Positions 11,193 through 19,643 of a stretch of 50,920 nt of DNA are shown here, in pieces (positions within the stretch are counted from its first letter, which is position 1; each line of letters begins with the position of its first letter). The notes beneath the pieces are model-generated. The model worked only from the letters and a program-made list of their open reading frames with translations, did not search any database and was not told the DNA's origin. The stretch lies in NCBI GenBank assembly GCA_018334695.1, contig JAGXLO010000007.1, forward strand, positions 1 to 50,920, read 5' to 3'. The DNA comes from Candidatus Cloacimonadota bacterium (lineage in GTDB: Bacteria; Cloacimonadota; Cloacimonadia; JGIOTU-2). A program made the position numbers and the translations under genes.

Positions 11193-11222
11193 TTAACTTG
11201 AATGCTTGAAATTTATGTCAAG
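11193..11222 (-). promoter_or_regulatory. Candidate promoter of GTPase-rpsO-pnp-wecB-galE-ugd unit
   Basis: A perfect TTGACA lies at 11222-11217 on the minus strand, about 60 bases before the start codon. The -10 region (AGTTAA at 18 bases) is weak. Confidence 0.35.
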
Positions 11223-11338
11223 TTATTCAAAAACGTTGTTTAATAAAGGCATAAACTTAAGTTACAAAAATATTTTTCGGTTGATAAAAAGTCAATTTTA
11301 TTGATAAGTGGCTAGTAAAAAAACTGGGAAAAATCGGT

Positions 11339-11435
11339 GTAGAAGTTTAGAGGTTTAGAAGTTTAGGAGTTTAGAAATTAAGGCAAGAGGAGTTAATAGG
11401 AATTAGTGGGAATTATAGGTATTAGTAGGAATTTA
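11339..11435. repeat. Short degenerate direct repeats in a 399-base intergenic region
   Basis: Between the GTPase and glycosylase genes (11157-11555) there is no credible gene. Two blocks of short imperfect repeats are seen: GTTTAGA/GTTTAGG units at 11340-11377, and AGGAATTAGT-like units (GGAATTAGTGGGAATTATAG) at 11398-11432. They resemble slippage-generated simple sequence; no function is evident. Confidence 0.7.
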
Positions 11436-11555
11436 TTGTTAAAGGAAAGACAATTTTTGATTTTGAATTATGAGACAATTTAGTCTTTTGATTTATTTTT
11501 TAGTAAATTTCAACCTATTTTGGTACGAGTATTTCTATTTGATTTCTACTTTTAA

Positions 11556-12296
11556 TCATCCTTCCATCATCTCACCATTGGGAAGCATTCTATCCGAATG
11601 ATATTCTCCGCTTTCCTCCATCCTGTAACGAACACACTCCTTCCAGTTGCCTTTACAATACAATTCAATCCACTTTCGATCAAGCTCACCTTTCTCATAA
11701 AAATATTTCATGGGACATACCTGATACCACTTACACTCATGTAATAGAATCTGTAATTTTTTATAATTCTCTATTACTTTACCCTTGAAATCATTCACGT
11801 ATATCAAGGCAGCAGGATGAGTAAGCGGAAAGATTTTTCGCCCCTCTTTGTAAATCAACTTGCCAATATATTCTGGAAATTCTGCCTTTGCAATTTGTGG
11901 TAAAAAATATTTATGAAAAATATACTGGGTGGAGTAGTACCCCAGAGGTACTAAAAATTCAGGATCTAATAATTCGATTTCCCTATCAAGATACTGGGAA
12001 CAGGTTTTTATTTCTATCTGTTTGGGTTTGCGATTTTCGGGCAATTTACATTTAATTAGATTGCTCATATAAATCATATCTCTTGTTATGCCCGCTGCAT
12101 CCATCAACTCGTCAAATATCTTTCCGGAAGGTCCCACGAACATTTTGTTATGTTTATCTTCCTGTTCGCCGGGAGCCTGGGGAATTAAAAAAAGCTTACT
12201 ATCTGTATTTCCTTCTCCGCAAATCGCATGATTGCGTGTTTTGTGCAAGGCGCATTTAGTACAATTTTTTATCTCTTGATTAAGTTTTTCCAACAT
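11556..12296 (-). CDS. Uracil-DNA glycosylase, family 4-like, with C-terminal Cys-containing extension
   Basis: A 246-residue glycosylase expected to excise uracil from DNA. Four iron-sulfur ligand candidates are in the family-4 pattern: C12, C15, C83 and C99. KMFVGPSGKIFDEL and NLIKCKLPENRKP match the family; motif II is HPAAL. Motif I reads PQAPGEQED where family 4 usually has GEAPG, so the residue before APG is Gln rather than Glu. Residues about 188-246 form an extra module with CPMKYFYEKG, WIELYCKGNW and CVRYRME, seen in some archaeal/anaerobe homologues; from memory its cysteines may bind metal. It is divergent from der, and no clear ribosome binding site precedes the ATG. Confidence 0.82.
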   Translation of the reverse strand: MLEKLNQEIKNCTKCALHKTRNHAICGEGNTDSKLFLIPQAPGEQEDKHNKMFVGPSGKIFDELMDAAGITRDMIYMSNLIKCKLPENRKPKQIEIKTCSQYLDREIELLDPEFLVPLGYYSTQYIFHKYFLPQIAKAEFPEYIGKLIYKEGRKIFPLTHPAALIYVNDFKGKVIENYKKLQILLHECKWYQVCPMKYFYEKGELDRKWIELYCKGNWKECVRYRMEESGEYHSDRMLPNGEMMEG

Positions 12297-12331
12297 AATA
12301 AACTTGTCTTAATAATTTAAACTCGAATTAT

Positions 12332-12360
12332 TTGACAATGTTTTACTACTCAAGAAATGA
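12332..12360 (+). promoter_or_regulatory. Candidate promoter of der-plsY-hldA-hldC
   Basis: TTGACA at 12332-12337, about 40 bases before the der ATG, with no strong -10. The overlapping minus-strand TTGTCA could serve the divergent glycosylase gene. Confidence 0.3.
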
Positions 12361-12378
12361 AAAGCAAGGAATTTAAGC

Positions 12379-13692
12379 ATGAATAATCCAATTGTAGCAA
12401 TTATCGGCAGACCCAATGTGGGCAAATCCACCATCTTTAATCGTATGGTAGGTCGCAAGCTTGCCATCGTTGATGAAGAATCAGGAGTTACCCGTGATAT
12501 AAAATTTCATGATGCAGAATGGAATGGTAAATACTTCACTGTAGTAGATACAGGTGGGTTGGTGCCACACTCCGAAGATAAAATGGAGCAATGTATTCTG
12601 TCTCAGGCTGCTATAGCTATAGAGAAAGCCGACTTGATCATATTTGCCGTTGATAACAAGGTGGGAGTTACACCTCTGGACAAACATATTACAGAATTAC
12701 TAAGACCTGTAGCTGATAGAATCATTACAGTTGCCAACAAAGTAGATAATGAAAAGTCTGAACTGGGAGTTTATGAATTCCAGGAATTGGGTCTGGGTAA
12801 AGTTATCGGCATTTCCGCTTTAAACGGTCATAATTTCGCCGAATTCCTGGATGAATTAACAGATCATTTGCCAGAATTAGAAGTGGAAGAGGAAGAAGAA
12901 GCTGATTATACAGCAGTTGCTATAGTAGGTAAGCCCAATGTAGGAAAATCCTCGCTGGTAAACCAAATAACAGGGCAGCAAGCAGTAATCGTTACCGAAG
13001 AGCCAGGAACAACACGGGATTCAATTCATCTTAACTTTTTTTATAAAGAACAACAATGGCGTCTTATTGATACGGCAGGATTAAGAAAAAAAAGTAAGGT
13101 TGATTTTGGTGTGGAATATTTTAGCAACCTGAGGAGTATAAGAAGCATAGACAACTCAGATATTGTAGTTATAATGATGGATGCAACTCAAAAAATTTCG
13201 GCTCAGGATAAACGAATAATCCGTTATGCCAGAAAGAAATACAAAAACATTATACTGGTAATCAATAAATGGGATTTGATTGAAAAAGATGGAAAAACTA
13301 TATATAAATTCATTGATTACTACGAGTACACCTTAGATTTTGCTAGCTACGCACCTCTTGTCTTCATATCGGCAAAATTTGGAACAAAGGTAGCAAAATT
13401 ACTGGACAAAATCATTGATGTGAGAGAAAATAATTTTGAGCGTATAAAAACTTCTGATTTGAATAAATTCATCGAGAAAACTGTGGCAAAAGTGCCTCCT
13501 CGCCATCCGTCCAGAAAACATGTTAAAGTATATTATTGTACGGAGGCAGAAGTAGATCCCCCTACTTTTGTATTTAGCGTTAACAATCCCAGCTTAATCA
13601 CAAAAAATTACAAAAGGTATTTACTTAATGAGATTCGAAAAGAATATGGCTTCGAGGGTGTAACCCTTAAATTAAAATTTAAAGAGAGATAG
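12379..13692 (+). CDS. der: Ribosome biogenesis GTPase Der (EngA)
   Basis: At 437 residues this has the Der architecture: two tandem G domains and a C-terminal KH-like domain. G domain 1 shows GRPNVGKSTIFNR, DTGG and NKVD; G domain 2 shows GKPNVGKSSLVNQ, DTAGLRKKSKVDFGVEYFS (the conserved Der switch region) and NKWDL. The KH-like part includes PPRHPSRKHVKVYY. It acts in 50S subunit maturation. It starts a four-gene plus-strand unit; the plsY ATG follows its stop directly. Confidence 0.96.
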   Translation: MNNPIVAIIGRPNVGKSTIFNRMVGRKLAIVDEESGVTRDIKFHDAEWNGKYFTVVDTGGLVPHSEDKMEQCILSQAAIAIEKADLIIFAVDNKVGVTPLDKHITELLRPVADRIITVANKVDNEKSELGVYEFQELGLGKVIGISALNGHNFAEFLDELTDHLPELEVEEEEEADYTAVAIVGKPNVGKSSLVNQITGQQAVIVTEEPGTTRDSIHLNFFYKEQQWRLIDTAGLRKKSKVDFGVEYFSNLRSIRSIDNSDIVVIMMDATQKISAQDKRIIRYARKKYKNIILVINKWDLIEKDGKTIYKFIDYYEYTLDFASYAPLVFISAKFGTKVAKLLDKIIDVRENNFERIKTSDLNKFIEKTVAKVPPRHPSRKHVKVYYCTEAEVDPPTFVFSVNNPSLITKNYKRYLLNEIRKEYGFEGVTLKLKFKER

Positions 13693-14304
13693 ATGAATAT
13701 AATTTTCAGTTTTATCCTGGCATACTTACTCGGTGCAATTCCCTCGGGTTTCATCCTGGGAAAATTGCAGAATATCGACATTCGCGAACATGGTAGTAAA
13801 AACATTGGTGCCACAAACACATTTCGTGTTCTTGGCCCCATGCCGGGTATAATTTCCCTTTTATTTGATATAGCCAAAGGCTTCTTTGCTGTTTACTTTG
13901 CCAGAATGTTACTTTTTGGTTTTGCAGGAACAATTCTTCAACCTCTTTTAGCATTAACGGGATTGTTGGCGATAATGGGGCATGTTTTTTCAATATTTTT
14001 AAAGTTTAAAGGTGGAAAAGGAGTTGCAACAGGAGCCGGAGTGTTTTTGAATATTTTACCAATACCTTCTCTGGCTGCTTTGATTATCTTTATTATAACT
14101 CTTATTATTTCTCGGTATGTATCTCTGGCATCAATTCTAGCTATAGTGTCATTTTTTATTATTGAATTAATATTAAATCTGCCTGAATTTAACGAATTTA
14201 CTTATCTGATATTTTCATTTATCATCATGATATTAATTCTGGTGCGTCATAAAGAAAACATTAAAAGGCTTAAGCAAGGTAATGAAAATAAATTAAATTT
14301 ATAA
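13693..14304 (+). CDS. plsY: Acyl-phosphate:glycerol-3-phosphate acyltransferase
   Basis: This 203-residue integral membrane protein is of the PlsY family, which transfers acyl groups from acyl-phosphate to glycerol-3-phosphate as the first step of phospholipid synthesis. Conserved loops are present: GAIPSGFILGK, GSKNIGATNTFRVLG (glycerol-phosphate loop) and FKGGKGVATGAG. About five hydrophobic segments are visible. The ATG abuts the der stop codon (TAGATG), so translation is probably coupled. Confidence 0.95.
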   Translation: MNIIFSFILAYLLGAIPSGFILGKLQNIDIREHGSKNIGATNTFRVLGPMPGIISLLFDIAKGFFAVYFARMLLFGFAGTILQPLLALTGLLAIMGHVFSIFLKFKGGKGVATGAGVFLNILPIPSLAALIIFIITLIISRYVSLASILAIVSFFIIELILNLPEFNEFTYLIFSFIIMILILVRHKENIKRLKQGNENKLNL

Positions 14305-14327
14305 AATTTTAACATTAGGAAATAATA

Positions 14328-15320
14328 ATGAAAATAACCCAAGCAAAAGAAATTTTAGACAGTTTTGCTGATAAAAAAATAATGGTCATCGGTGATCTAA
14401 TACTTGACCAGTATATTTTTGGCGATGTAAACAGAATCTCTCCCGAAGCGCCAGTCCAAGTGGTAAGAGTTGATAATGAAAAATATGGCCTGGGTGGAGC
14501 AGCCAATGTGTCTAATAATATAAAATCATTAGGTGCAACTCCTATAGTTCTTGGTTCTATCGGTAATGATCTAGGTGGTGCTCAGATGAAATCATTATTC
14601 AAAAAAAGTGGTATTAACACCAATGGGATTTTTCCCACTGAAGAAAAACCAACTATACAGAAAAGAAGAATAATAGCCAGAAATCAACAATTACTGCGAA
14701 TAGATTATGAAGATACCAGAAATACTGATCACGAACAGCAAGAAAAATTTATGAATTTTATAAAAAAGAATATCCACACCTTGGATGCTATTATTTTTCA
14801 GGATTATAATAAGGGACTTATTACTGGAAATTTGATAAAACAAACAATTGACATAGCAAACAAAAACGGTGTTTTGATTGGAGTAGATCCTAAGAAAAAG
14901 AACTTTTTCTCCTTTAAAAACGTTACCCTCTTTAAGCCGAATAGAGCAGAAACAGAAGATAACATGAATGTAAAAATCTCAGATAAAAATGACTTACTCC
15001 CCATTGCGAGCAAGATGATTAAACGCATTAATTGCCATTATTTGATAATTACATTAGGGGCAGAAGGTATGTTTATTTTTGATAGGCATGGCTCCTACTC
15101 TTCAATTCCCACTTTCACGAAAGAAGTTTATGATGTAACAGGAGCTGGCGATACTGTAATAAGCACATTGATGCTTGCTCTTGCCAGTGGCTGTAGTATT
15201 AAAAACGCAGCAATTATTGCCAATCATGCAGCAGGTGTAGTTTGTGGAAAAGTGGGCGCAAAGCCAGCTACTAAAGATGAAATATTAGACTCTTTTCATA
15301 AATGGAATAACAGAAAATAG
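14328..15320 (+). CDS. hldA: D-glycero-beta-D-manno-heptose-7-phosphate kinase
   Basis: A 330-residue PfkB-family kinase corresponding to the N-terminal half of bifunctional HldE. It phosphorylates heptose-7-phosphate at C1 on the ADP-heptose route to LPS inner core. Motifs: MVIGDLILDQYIFGDV, SPEAPVQVV, GLGGAANVSNNI and the catalytic anion hole VTGAGDTVISTL near residue 272. An AGGAA site precedes the ATG. The adenylyltransferase half is a separate gene 9 bases downstream, as in Helicobacter and Aquifex-type arrangements. Confidence 0.93.
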   Translation: MKITQAKEILDSFADKKIMVIGDLILDQYIFGDVNRISPEAPVQVVRVDNEKYGLGGAANVSNNIKSLGATPIVLGSIGNDLGGAQMKSLFKKSGINTNGIFPTEEKPTIQKRRIIARNQQLLRIDYEDTRNTDHEQQEKFMNFIKKNIHTLDAIIFQDYNKGLITGNLIKQTIDIANKNGVLIGVDPKKKNFFSFKNVTLFKPNRAETEDNMNVKISDKNDLLPIASKMIKRINCHYLIITLGAEGMFIFDRHGSYSSIPTFTKEVYDVTGAGDTVISTLMLALASGCSIKNAAIIANHAAGVVCGKVGAKPATKDEILDSFHKWNNRK

Positions 15321-15329
15321 GAATAACAT

Positions 15330-15803
15330 ATGGTTCTAACCTGGAAAGAAATAGAAAATACCGCAAAAAAAATGCATAAAAAGAATAAAAAAATTGTTTT
15401 CACAAATGGCTGTTTTGATATAATCCATAGTGGGCACATTAAATATCTACAGGAAGCGAAAAAACTAGGAGATTATTTGGTTGTAGGTCTTAATAGCGAT
15501 AGTTCGGTAAAAAAATTAAAAGGACAAAATCGTCCTATAAACGAAGATAGAGATAGAGCCACAGTTTTAGATGCACTTGTACCGGTAGATTTTGTTGTTA
15601 TCTTTCATCAGCAAACCCCCTATGAACTCATAAAGCTGATAAAACCAGATATCTTGGTAAAAGGTGGAGACTGGCAACCAAAGGATATAGTGGGAAGTGA
15701 TATAGTTCTTGCTAATGGTGGTAAAGTTAAAAGCTTAAATTTTGTTGAGGGAAAATCCACTACTAACATTATTGAAAAAATTCTGAACAAGAATAGTAAT
15801 TAA
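15330..15803 (+). CDS. hldC: D-glycero-beta-D-manno-heptose 1-phosphate adenylyltransferase
   Basis: A 157-residue cytidylyltransferase-like nucleotidyltransferase corresponding to the C-terminal half of HldE (RfaE2). It forms ADP-heptose from heptose-1-phosphate and ATP. The N-terminal FTNGCFDIIHSGHIKYL contains the HxGH nucleotide-binding motif, followed by GLNSDSSVKKLKG and GGDWQPKDIVG. Start ATG is preceded by AGGAA. It is the last gene of the der operon. Confidence 0.93.
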   Translation: MVLTWKEIENTAKKMHKKNKKIVFTNGCFDIIHSGHIKYLQEAKKLGDYLVVGLNSDSSVKKLKGQNRPINEDRDRATVLDALVPVDFVVIFHQQTPYELIKLIKPDILVKGGDWQPKDIVGSDIVLANGGKVKSLNFVEGKSTTNIIEKILNKNSN

Positions 15804-15819
15804 CACTTTAGATACAATA

Positions 15820-16310
15820 TAAATATTTTTTTGGGGATTAAAATAAACATAAATACAATTTGCAGGACAAAACTTTATATGCCTGGCAATGAGTTCAATT
15901 TACTAAAATTATCTCAAATTTTAAGCAAGAAACATTTATTCCGGATTTGGAGAACGTAGTTGCTTCCTTCCAAAAAGTAGCTGCCAGGATTCTGGTTAAA
16001 TATACTCTTTAAACTTAGATTTTAATGATTTGAAAAAAAGAGTGTCCGTATCAACCCTTTTGAAACAGAATTTGGGAGAGAGGATGCTAAAATACCCGTT
16101 AAGAACGGTGCTGATTTGATTTTTTTCAGAAGCAGAAAATACAGAACAGGAAAAAACCCTTGCGATAATCATTGCTGATAGAAAGACATATATGGTTGTA
16201 ATTATTGAAAAAGCCAAAGGTAATTTACATAGGGAAGAAACTGTTGCTCCTGACAGTAAGATAATCGACGAGCCCTGACTTGAGAAAGCTAAAAAATATA
16301 GGAGCTGGCG
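15820..16310 (+). pseudogene. Possible decayed coding remnant in a 519-base gap
   Basis: No intact gene lies between hldC and the next feature. On the plus strand, protein-like phrases occur in shifting frames: TEFGREDAKIPVKNGADLIFF near 16065-16125, then AENTEQEKTLAIIIADRKTY near 16130-16190 in another frame, then a segment near 16280-16325 ending in ADLVIIF. The repeated GADL(V/I)I pattern hints at a TIM-barrel-type ancestor, but frameshifts and stops prevent identification. No other structure is evident in the gap. Confidence 0.3.
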
Positions 16311-16322
16311 CAGATTTAGTAA

Positions 16323-16661
16323 TTATTTTTTGTGCGGCTTTATAATTAACCAAAGGAGGAATAGGACTACCGGTATGGCGAGGAGGAAGAAGTCTTTACT
16401 AAAATTAAGATTGCATTTGTGAACCTTGCGGTCTTCAATCGTATCTTTTTCTTTCTCCTTACTTTCTTCAGCACTTTCCTTTCCCTCTTCCATTTGCTTC
16501 ATTTCTTCCAAATTTTTATACTGCATTTTATACATGGAAAGAGTTTTTCTACTTTCGTTGGGAAAGGCTTCGCGCAATTTTGCATTTGAACCATATCCTG
16601 TTTTTTCTAATTCCTCAGGATGTTCATCAAACCATTTGAACACCTTTTCTTTTAAGGTCAT
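16323..16661 (-). CDS. Small tail-anchored protein, unknown function
   Basis: I do not recognise this 112-residue protein. It begins with a basic/acidic helical domain (residues 1-52: TLKEKVFKWFDEHPEE, LREAFPNESRKTLSMY). Its spacing vaguely resembles a small helix-turn-helix fold. Next is a Glu/Lys-rich linker (53-80), and it ends in one hydrophobic segment at about 90-107 with a short basic tail (KPHKK). That is a tail-anchor topology with the N-domain in the cytoplasm. GGAGGT five bases before the ATG supports expression. It lies 23 bases beyond the adenosine deaminase gene. Confidence 0.7.
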   Translation of the reverse strand: MTLKEKVFKWFDEHPEELEKTGYGSNAKLREAFPNESRKTLSMYKMQYKNLEEMKQMEEGKESAEESKEKEKDTIEDRKVHKCNLNFSKDFFLLAIPVVLFLLWLIIKPHKK

Positions 16662-16684
16662 TTTACCTCCATAATTTTTTAAAA

Positions 16685-17782
16685 CTACAATTTATCTTCG
16701 TAATCAATTTTTTCATTTGAGCTCTTATATTCCTTCTCTATCTCTTCAATCTCATCGAGAATCTTTGATAAAATCAGAGATTTGTCCCGGTAGGGCAAGA
16801 AGGAGCTTTTGAATCCATTTATTATCAAATTTTTAATTTTTTTATAATCAAAATTGAATTCCTTATGAGCAGTCATGAATTCCTCTGTCATGTTAGTATT
16901 GGAAACAAGACGATTGTCTGTATTTAGGGTAACTCTTAAGCCAAGATCATAAAAAATTGGGAAGGGATGTTCTTTATAGGATGATACAGTATGAGTATCA
17001 ATATTACTTTTCAGACAAATTTCAATAGGGATACGATGATCATTTACATAATTTAATAAATCACCGTCTTCAATCAGGCGTGTTCCATGTCCTATTCTGT
17101 GTGCACCACAATAATGTATAGCTTGATGGATACTTTCCGAGCCATAAGCTTCACCGGCGTGTATGGTAATATTAAGATTATTTTTGAGTGCCAGATCAAA
17201 AGCTGTACGGTGTTCTTTTGCCGGAAAATTATATTCCTGACCGGCAAGATCAAATCCTACCACACCTTTATTTTTGTATGTAGTAGCAAGGCTAGCCAGT
17301 CGCAGGGATATTTCAGGACTCATATTTCTCATCCCACTGAAGATTACACCTGTTCTAATACCAAAATCTTTTTCTGCCTGAGCCAGACCATCTAAAACTG
17401 CATTTGATACGGTAGTAAGGCTGAGTCCCTCCTCTGTATGGAGAAGAGGACAAAATCGAATCTCGGTATATCGTATATTCTCTTCTGCTGCATCTTCGGC
17501 TAATTCATATGCTCCTCGGTGCAATCCTTCTTCATTTTGTAAAACTTTGAGTGTAATATCGAATCCTTCCAGGTATTCTCCCAGATCATTTGCCTTTTCT
17601 CCAATAATCTTTTTGCGCAACTTTTCCGGATCGGTTGAGGGTAAATCAATCTTCCATTTCTCAGCTAATTCTAAAATAGTATTTATACGCATAGAGCCAT
17701 CCAGATGAACATGTAAATCGGTTTTCGGTAATTGTTTTAATAATTTTTTTGTAATTTTCATAAATTTAATATCTTTCTTCAT
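16685..17782 (-). CDS. add: Adenosine deaminase
   Basis: This 365-residue metal-dependent deaminase of the adenosine/AMP deaminase family releases ammonia from adenosine. Zinc and catalytic motifs are in order: DLHVHLDGS near residue 21, HAGEAYG (catalytic Glu), RIGHGTRL, and NTDNRLVSN (metal Asp). An alternative start, MKITKK at 17761, has a GAAAG 8-10 bases upstream and may be the real one; the first ATG has no clear site. Some family members act on adenine or other purine derivatives, so substrate is inferred. It follows the phosphohexomutase gene. Confidence 0.88.
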   Translation of the reverse strand: MKKDIKFMKITKKLLKQLPKTDLHVHLDGSMRINTILELAEKWKIDLPSTDPEKLRKKIIGEKANDLGEYLEGFDITLKVLQNEEGLHRGAYELAEDAAEENIRYTEIRFCPLLHTEEGLSLTTVSNAVLDGLAQAEKDFGIRTGVIFSGMRNMSPEISLRLASLATTYKNKGVVGFDLAGQEYNFPAKEHRTAFDLALKNNLNITIHAGEAYGSESIHQAIHYCGAHRIGHGTRLIEDGDLLNYVNDHRIPIEICLKSNIDTHTVSSYKEHPFPIFYDLGLRVTLNTDNRLVSNTNMTEEFMTAHKEFNFDYKKIKNLIINGFKSSFLPYRDKSLILSKILDEIEEIEKEYKSSNEKIDYEDKL

Positions 17783-17840
17783 TAATTTTTTAAAATAGGT
17801 TTACATTTTTAATATGATTATTTATTTTTATAAATTTACA

Positions 17841-19184
17841 CTAACTAAGTAAATCTATAATTTTTTTTACAAGTTTTTTAGACATTTTTAGACTTTCACT
17901 CTCAGAATAAATCCTGATTATCGGTTCAGTTCCGGATTTTCTTACATGAATCCAGTATTTTGGATCAATGATTTTTATGCCATCTGTTAGATCAAATTCT
18001 TGTAAAGCAAAAAAATTTTTTATTTTTTTCTTCAGTTTAGTAAAATCCATATCTTTGGTTATAGGCACTTTGGTCTTATACATAATAAATTGAGGAATTT
18101 TTGCGGCAAGATTGGAAATATTACTTTTTCTATCTGCCATGTAGGAAAGTATAAGAGCCATTGCCATGGGCGCATCACGTGTAAAGTGAAGCTCAGGTAG
18201 AATTATACCACCATTACCCTCTCCACCTATAACACAGCCATGCTCTTTCATCTTATCTGCAACATTTATTTCTCCTACTTTTGAGCGAAAAACTTCAACA
18301 CCATATTTTTCTGCGATCTTATCTGATATCATGGAAGATGAAAGATTTGTAGCTATATTTCCTTTTTTCCGGGATAAAATATAATCTTCTACCAGCCCCA
18401 GTGTAAACTCCGTACCAAGTGCTTTTCCCTGATCAGAGACAATAGATAATCTATCAACATCCGGATCAGTAGCAAAGCCTATATCTGCATTTACCTCTTT
18501 CATTTTCATTTCCAGATCATGTAAATTTTTGGCTGATGGTTCAGGTTGTCTGGAAAATTCTCCGTTTGTTTTGGAATAAAGTTCTTCGACCTCACACCCC
18601 AGTCTTTTTAGCAATGCAGGTGACATTACCCCGCCTGCTCCATTAGTAGAATCAATTACAACTTTATACCTTTGTTCCTTTATTTTATCCACATGCACGT
18701 GGGATAGACTTAATATTCTTTTAATATGATTTTCTACTGCTTTTGAATTTTGAGAAATTTTTCCAATTTCATCCCATTTATTTTCCTCAATCTCATTCGG
18801 ATTAATCTGCCAAAAATCATATGCCTGTTTTTCATTCAAAAAGGTGCCTTTTCCTGTAATCAATTTCAGAGCATTCCACTCTTTGGGATTATGACTGGCA
18901 GTTATAGCAATTCCCCCATCTGCATCTGTATTTTCAACTTCCAGTAAAATAGTAGGTGTGGGACAGATTCCCAGGTTTACCACATCACAACCTATGGACA
19001 TCAAACCTGCAGAGATAGTTTGGAATAGCATCGGGCCGGTTTTACGTGAATCCCTTCCTACTAGAATCTTTCCTCTATTACAAAATTCTCCAAATTGTTT
19101 AGCATATTTCAAAACCAGGTCCATTGTAAGCGAATCACCTACTATTCCTCTTATTCCCGAAACACTTTTCATTAATTTAGACAA
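17841..19184 (-). CDS. glmM: Phosphoglucosamine mutase / phosphomannomutase family
   Basis: A 447-residue alpha-D-phosphohexomutase. The active-site serine is in TASHNPKEWNALK, the metal loop is ATDPDVDRLS, the sugar-binding loop is GGEGNGGIILPE and the phosphate-binding loop is RKSGTEPIIRIYSES. Sequence features fit GlmM (peptidoglycan/LPS GlcN-1-P) or ManB; I favour GlmM but not strongly. The start is TTG at 19184, five bases after AGGAG and two bases after tsaE; the in-frame ATG at 19172 is too far from that site. Confidence 0.85.
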   Translation of the reverse strand: MSKLMKSVSGIRGIVGDSLTMDLVLKYAKQFGEFCNRGKILVGRDSRKTGPMLFQTISAGLMSIGCDVVNLGICPTPTILLEVENTDADGGIAITASHNPKEWNALKLITGKGTFLNEKQAYDFWQINPNEIEENKWDEIGKISQNSKAVENHIKRILSLSHVHVDKIKEQRYKVVIDSTNGAGGVMSPALLKRLGCEVEELYSKTNGEFSRQPEPSAKNLHDLEMKMKEVNADIGFATDPDVDRLSIVSDQGKALGTEFTLGLVEDYILSRKKGNIATNLSSSMISDKIAEKYGVEVFRSKVGEINVADKMKEHGCVIGGEGNGGIILPELHFTRDAPMAMALILSYMADRKSNISNLAAKIPQFIMYKTKVPITKDMDFTKLKKKIKNFFALQEFDLTDGIKIIDPKYWIHVRKSGTEPIIRIYSESESLKMSKKLVKKIIDLLS

Positions 19185-19186
19185 AA

Positions 19187-19636
19187 TTACTCCTTTTTCT
19201 CAATCTTTTTTATAATAATTTCCCGACTTTTTCTTTTATCCTGTACAATTTTAAATTTCACGAGATAGTATTCGGCAGGCAAAAAATTTTTTGCTACTTC
19301 CGGCCATTCAACAAAGACAATTCCATTTTTATTCAGATATTCAGAGAAGCCTACATTTTCCAATTCTTGTTCTCGTTCAAGCCTATAAAGATCAAAATGA
19401 TAGATCATCATGTCAGCTTTATAGATATTCAAAATAACAAAAGTGGGACTCGTTACCAGGTTTTCGTAATTTAATGCTTCGGCTACCTTGCGAACAAAAA
19501 ATGTTTTGCCAGTACCCAGTTCTCCACAAAGTGCTACCACATCACCTTCCTGCAATTGGTTGGCAAAATCTTCAGCAATTTTAGCAGTTTCTTTAATAGA
19601 TGCAACTTTTTTTCTGATTATAACATTATTATTCAT
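19187..19636 (-). CDS. tsaE: tRNA threonylcarbamoyladenosine biosynthesis ATPase TsaE
   Basis: A 149-residue P-loop ATPase that partners TsaB and TsaD in making t6A37 on ANN-decoding tRNAs. Walker A is CGELGTGKTFFVRKVAEAL; SPTFVILNIY and YHFDLYRL follow as in the family, and FVEWPE lies toward the end. Length is normal. It sits 7 bases after porX and 2 bases before the phosphohexomutase gene. Confidence 0.94.
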   Translation of the reverse strand: MNNNVIIRKKVASIKETAKIAEDFANQLQEGDVVALCGELGTGKTFFVRKVAEALNYENLVTSPTFVILNIYKADMMIYHFDLYRLEREQELENVGFSEYLNKNGIVFVEWPEVAKNFLPAEYYLVKFKIVQDKRKSREIIIKKIEKKE

Positions 19637-19643
19637 ATATAAT

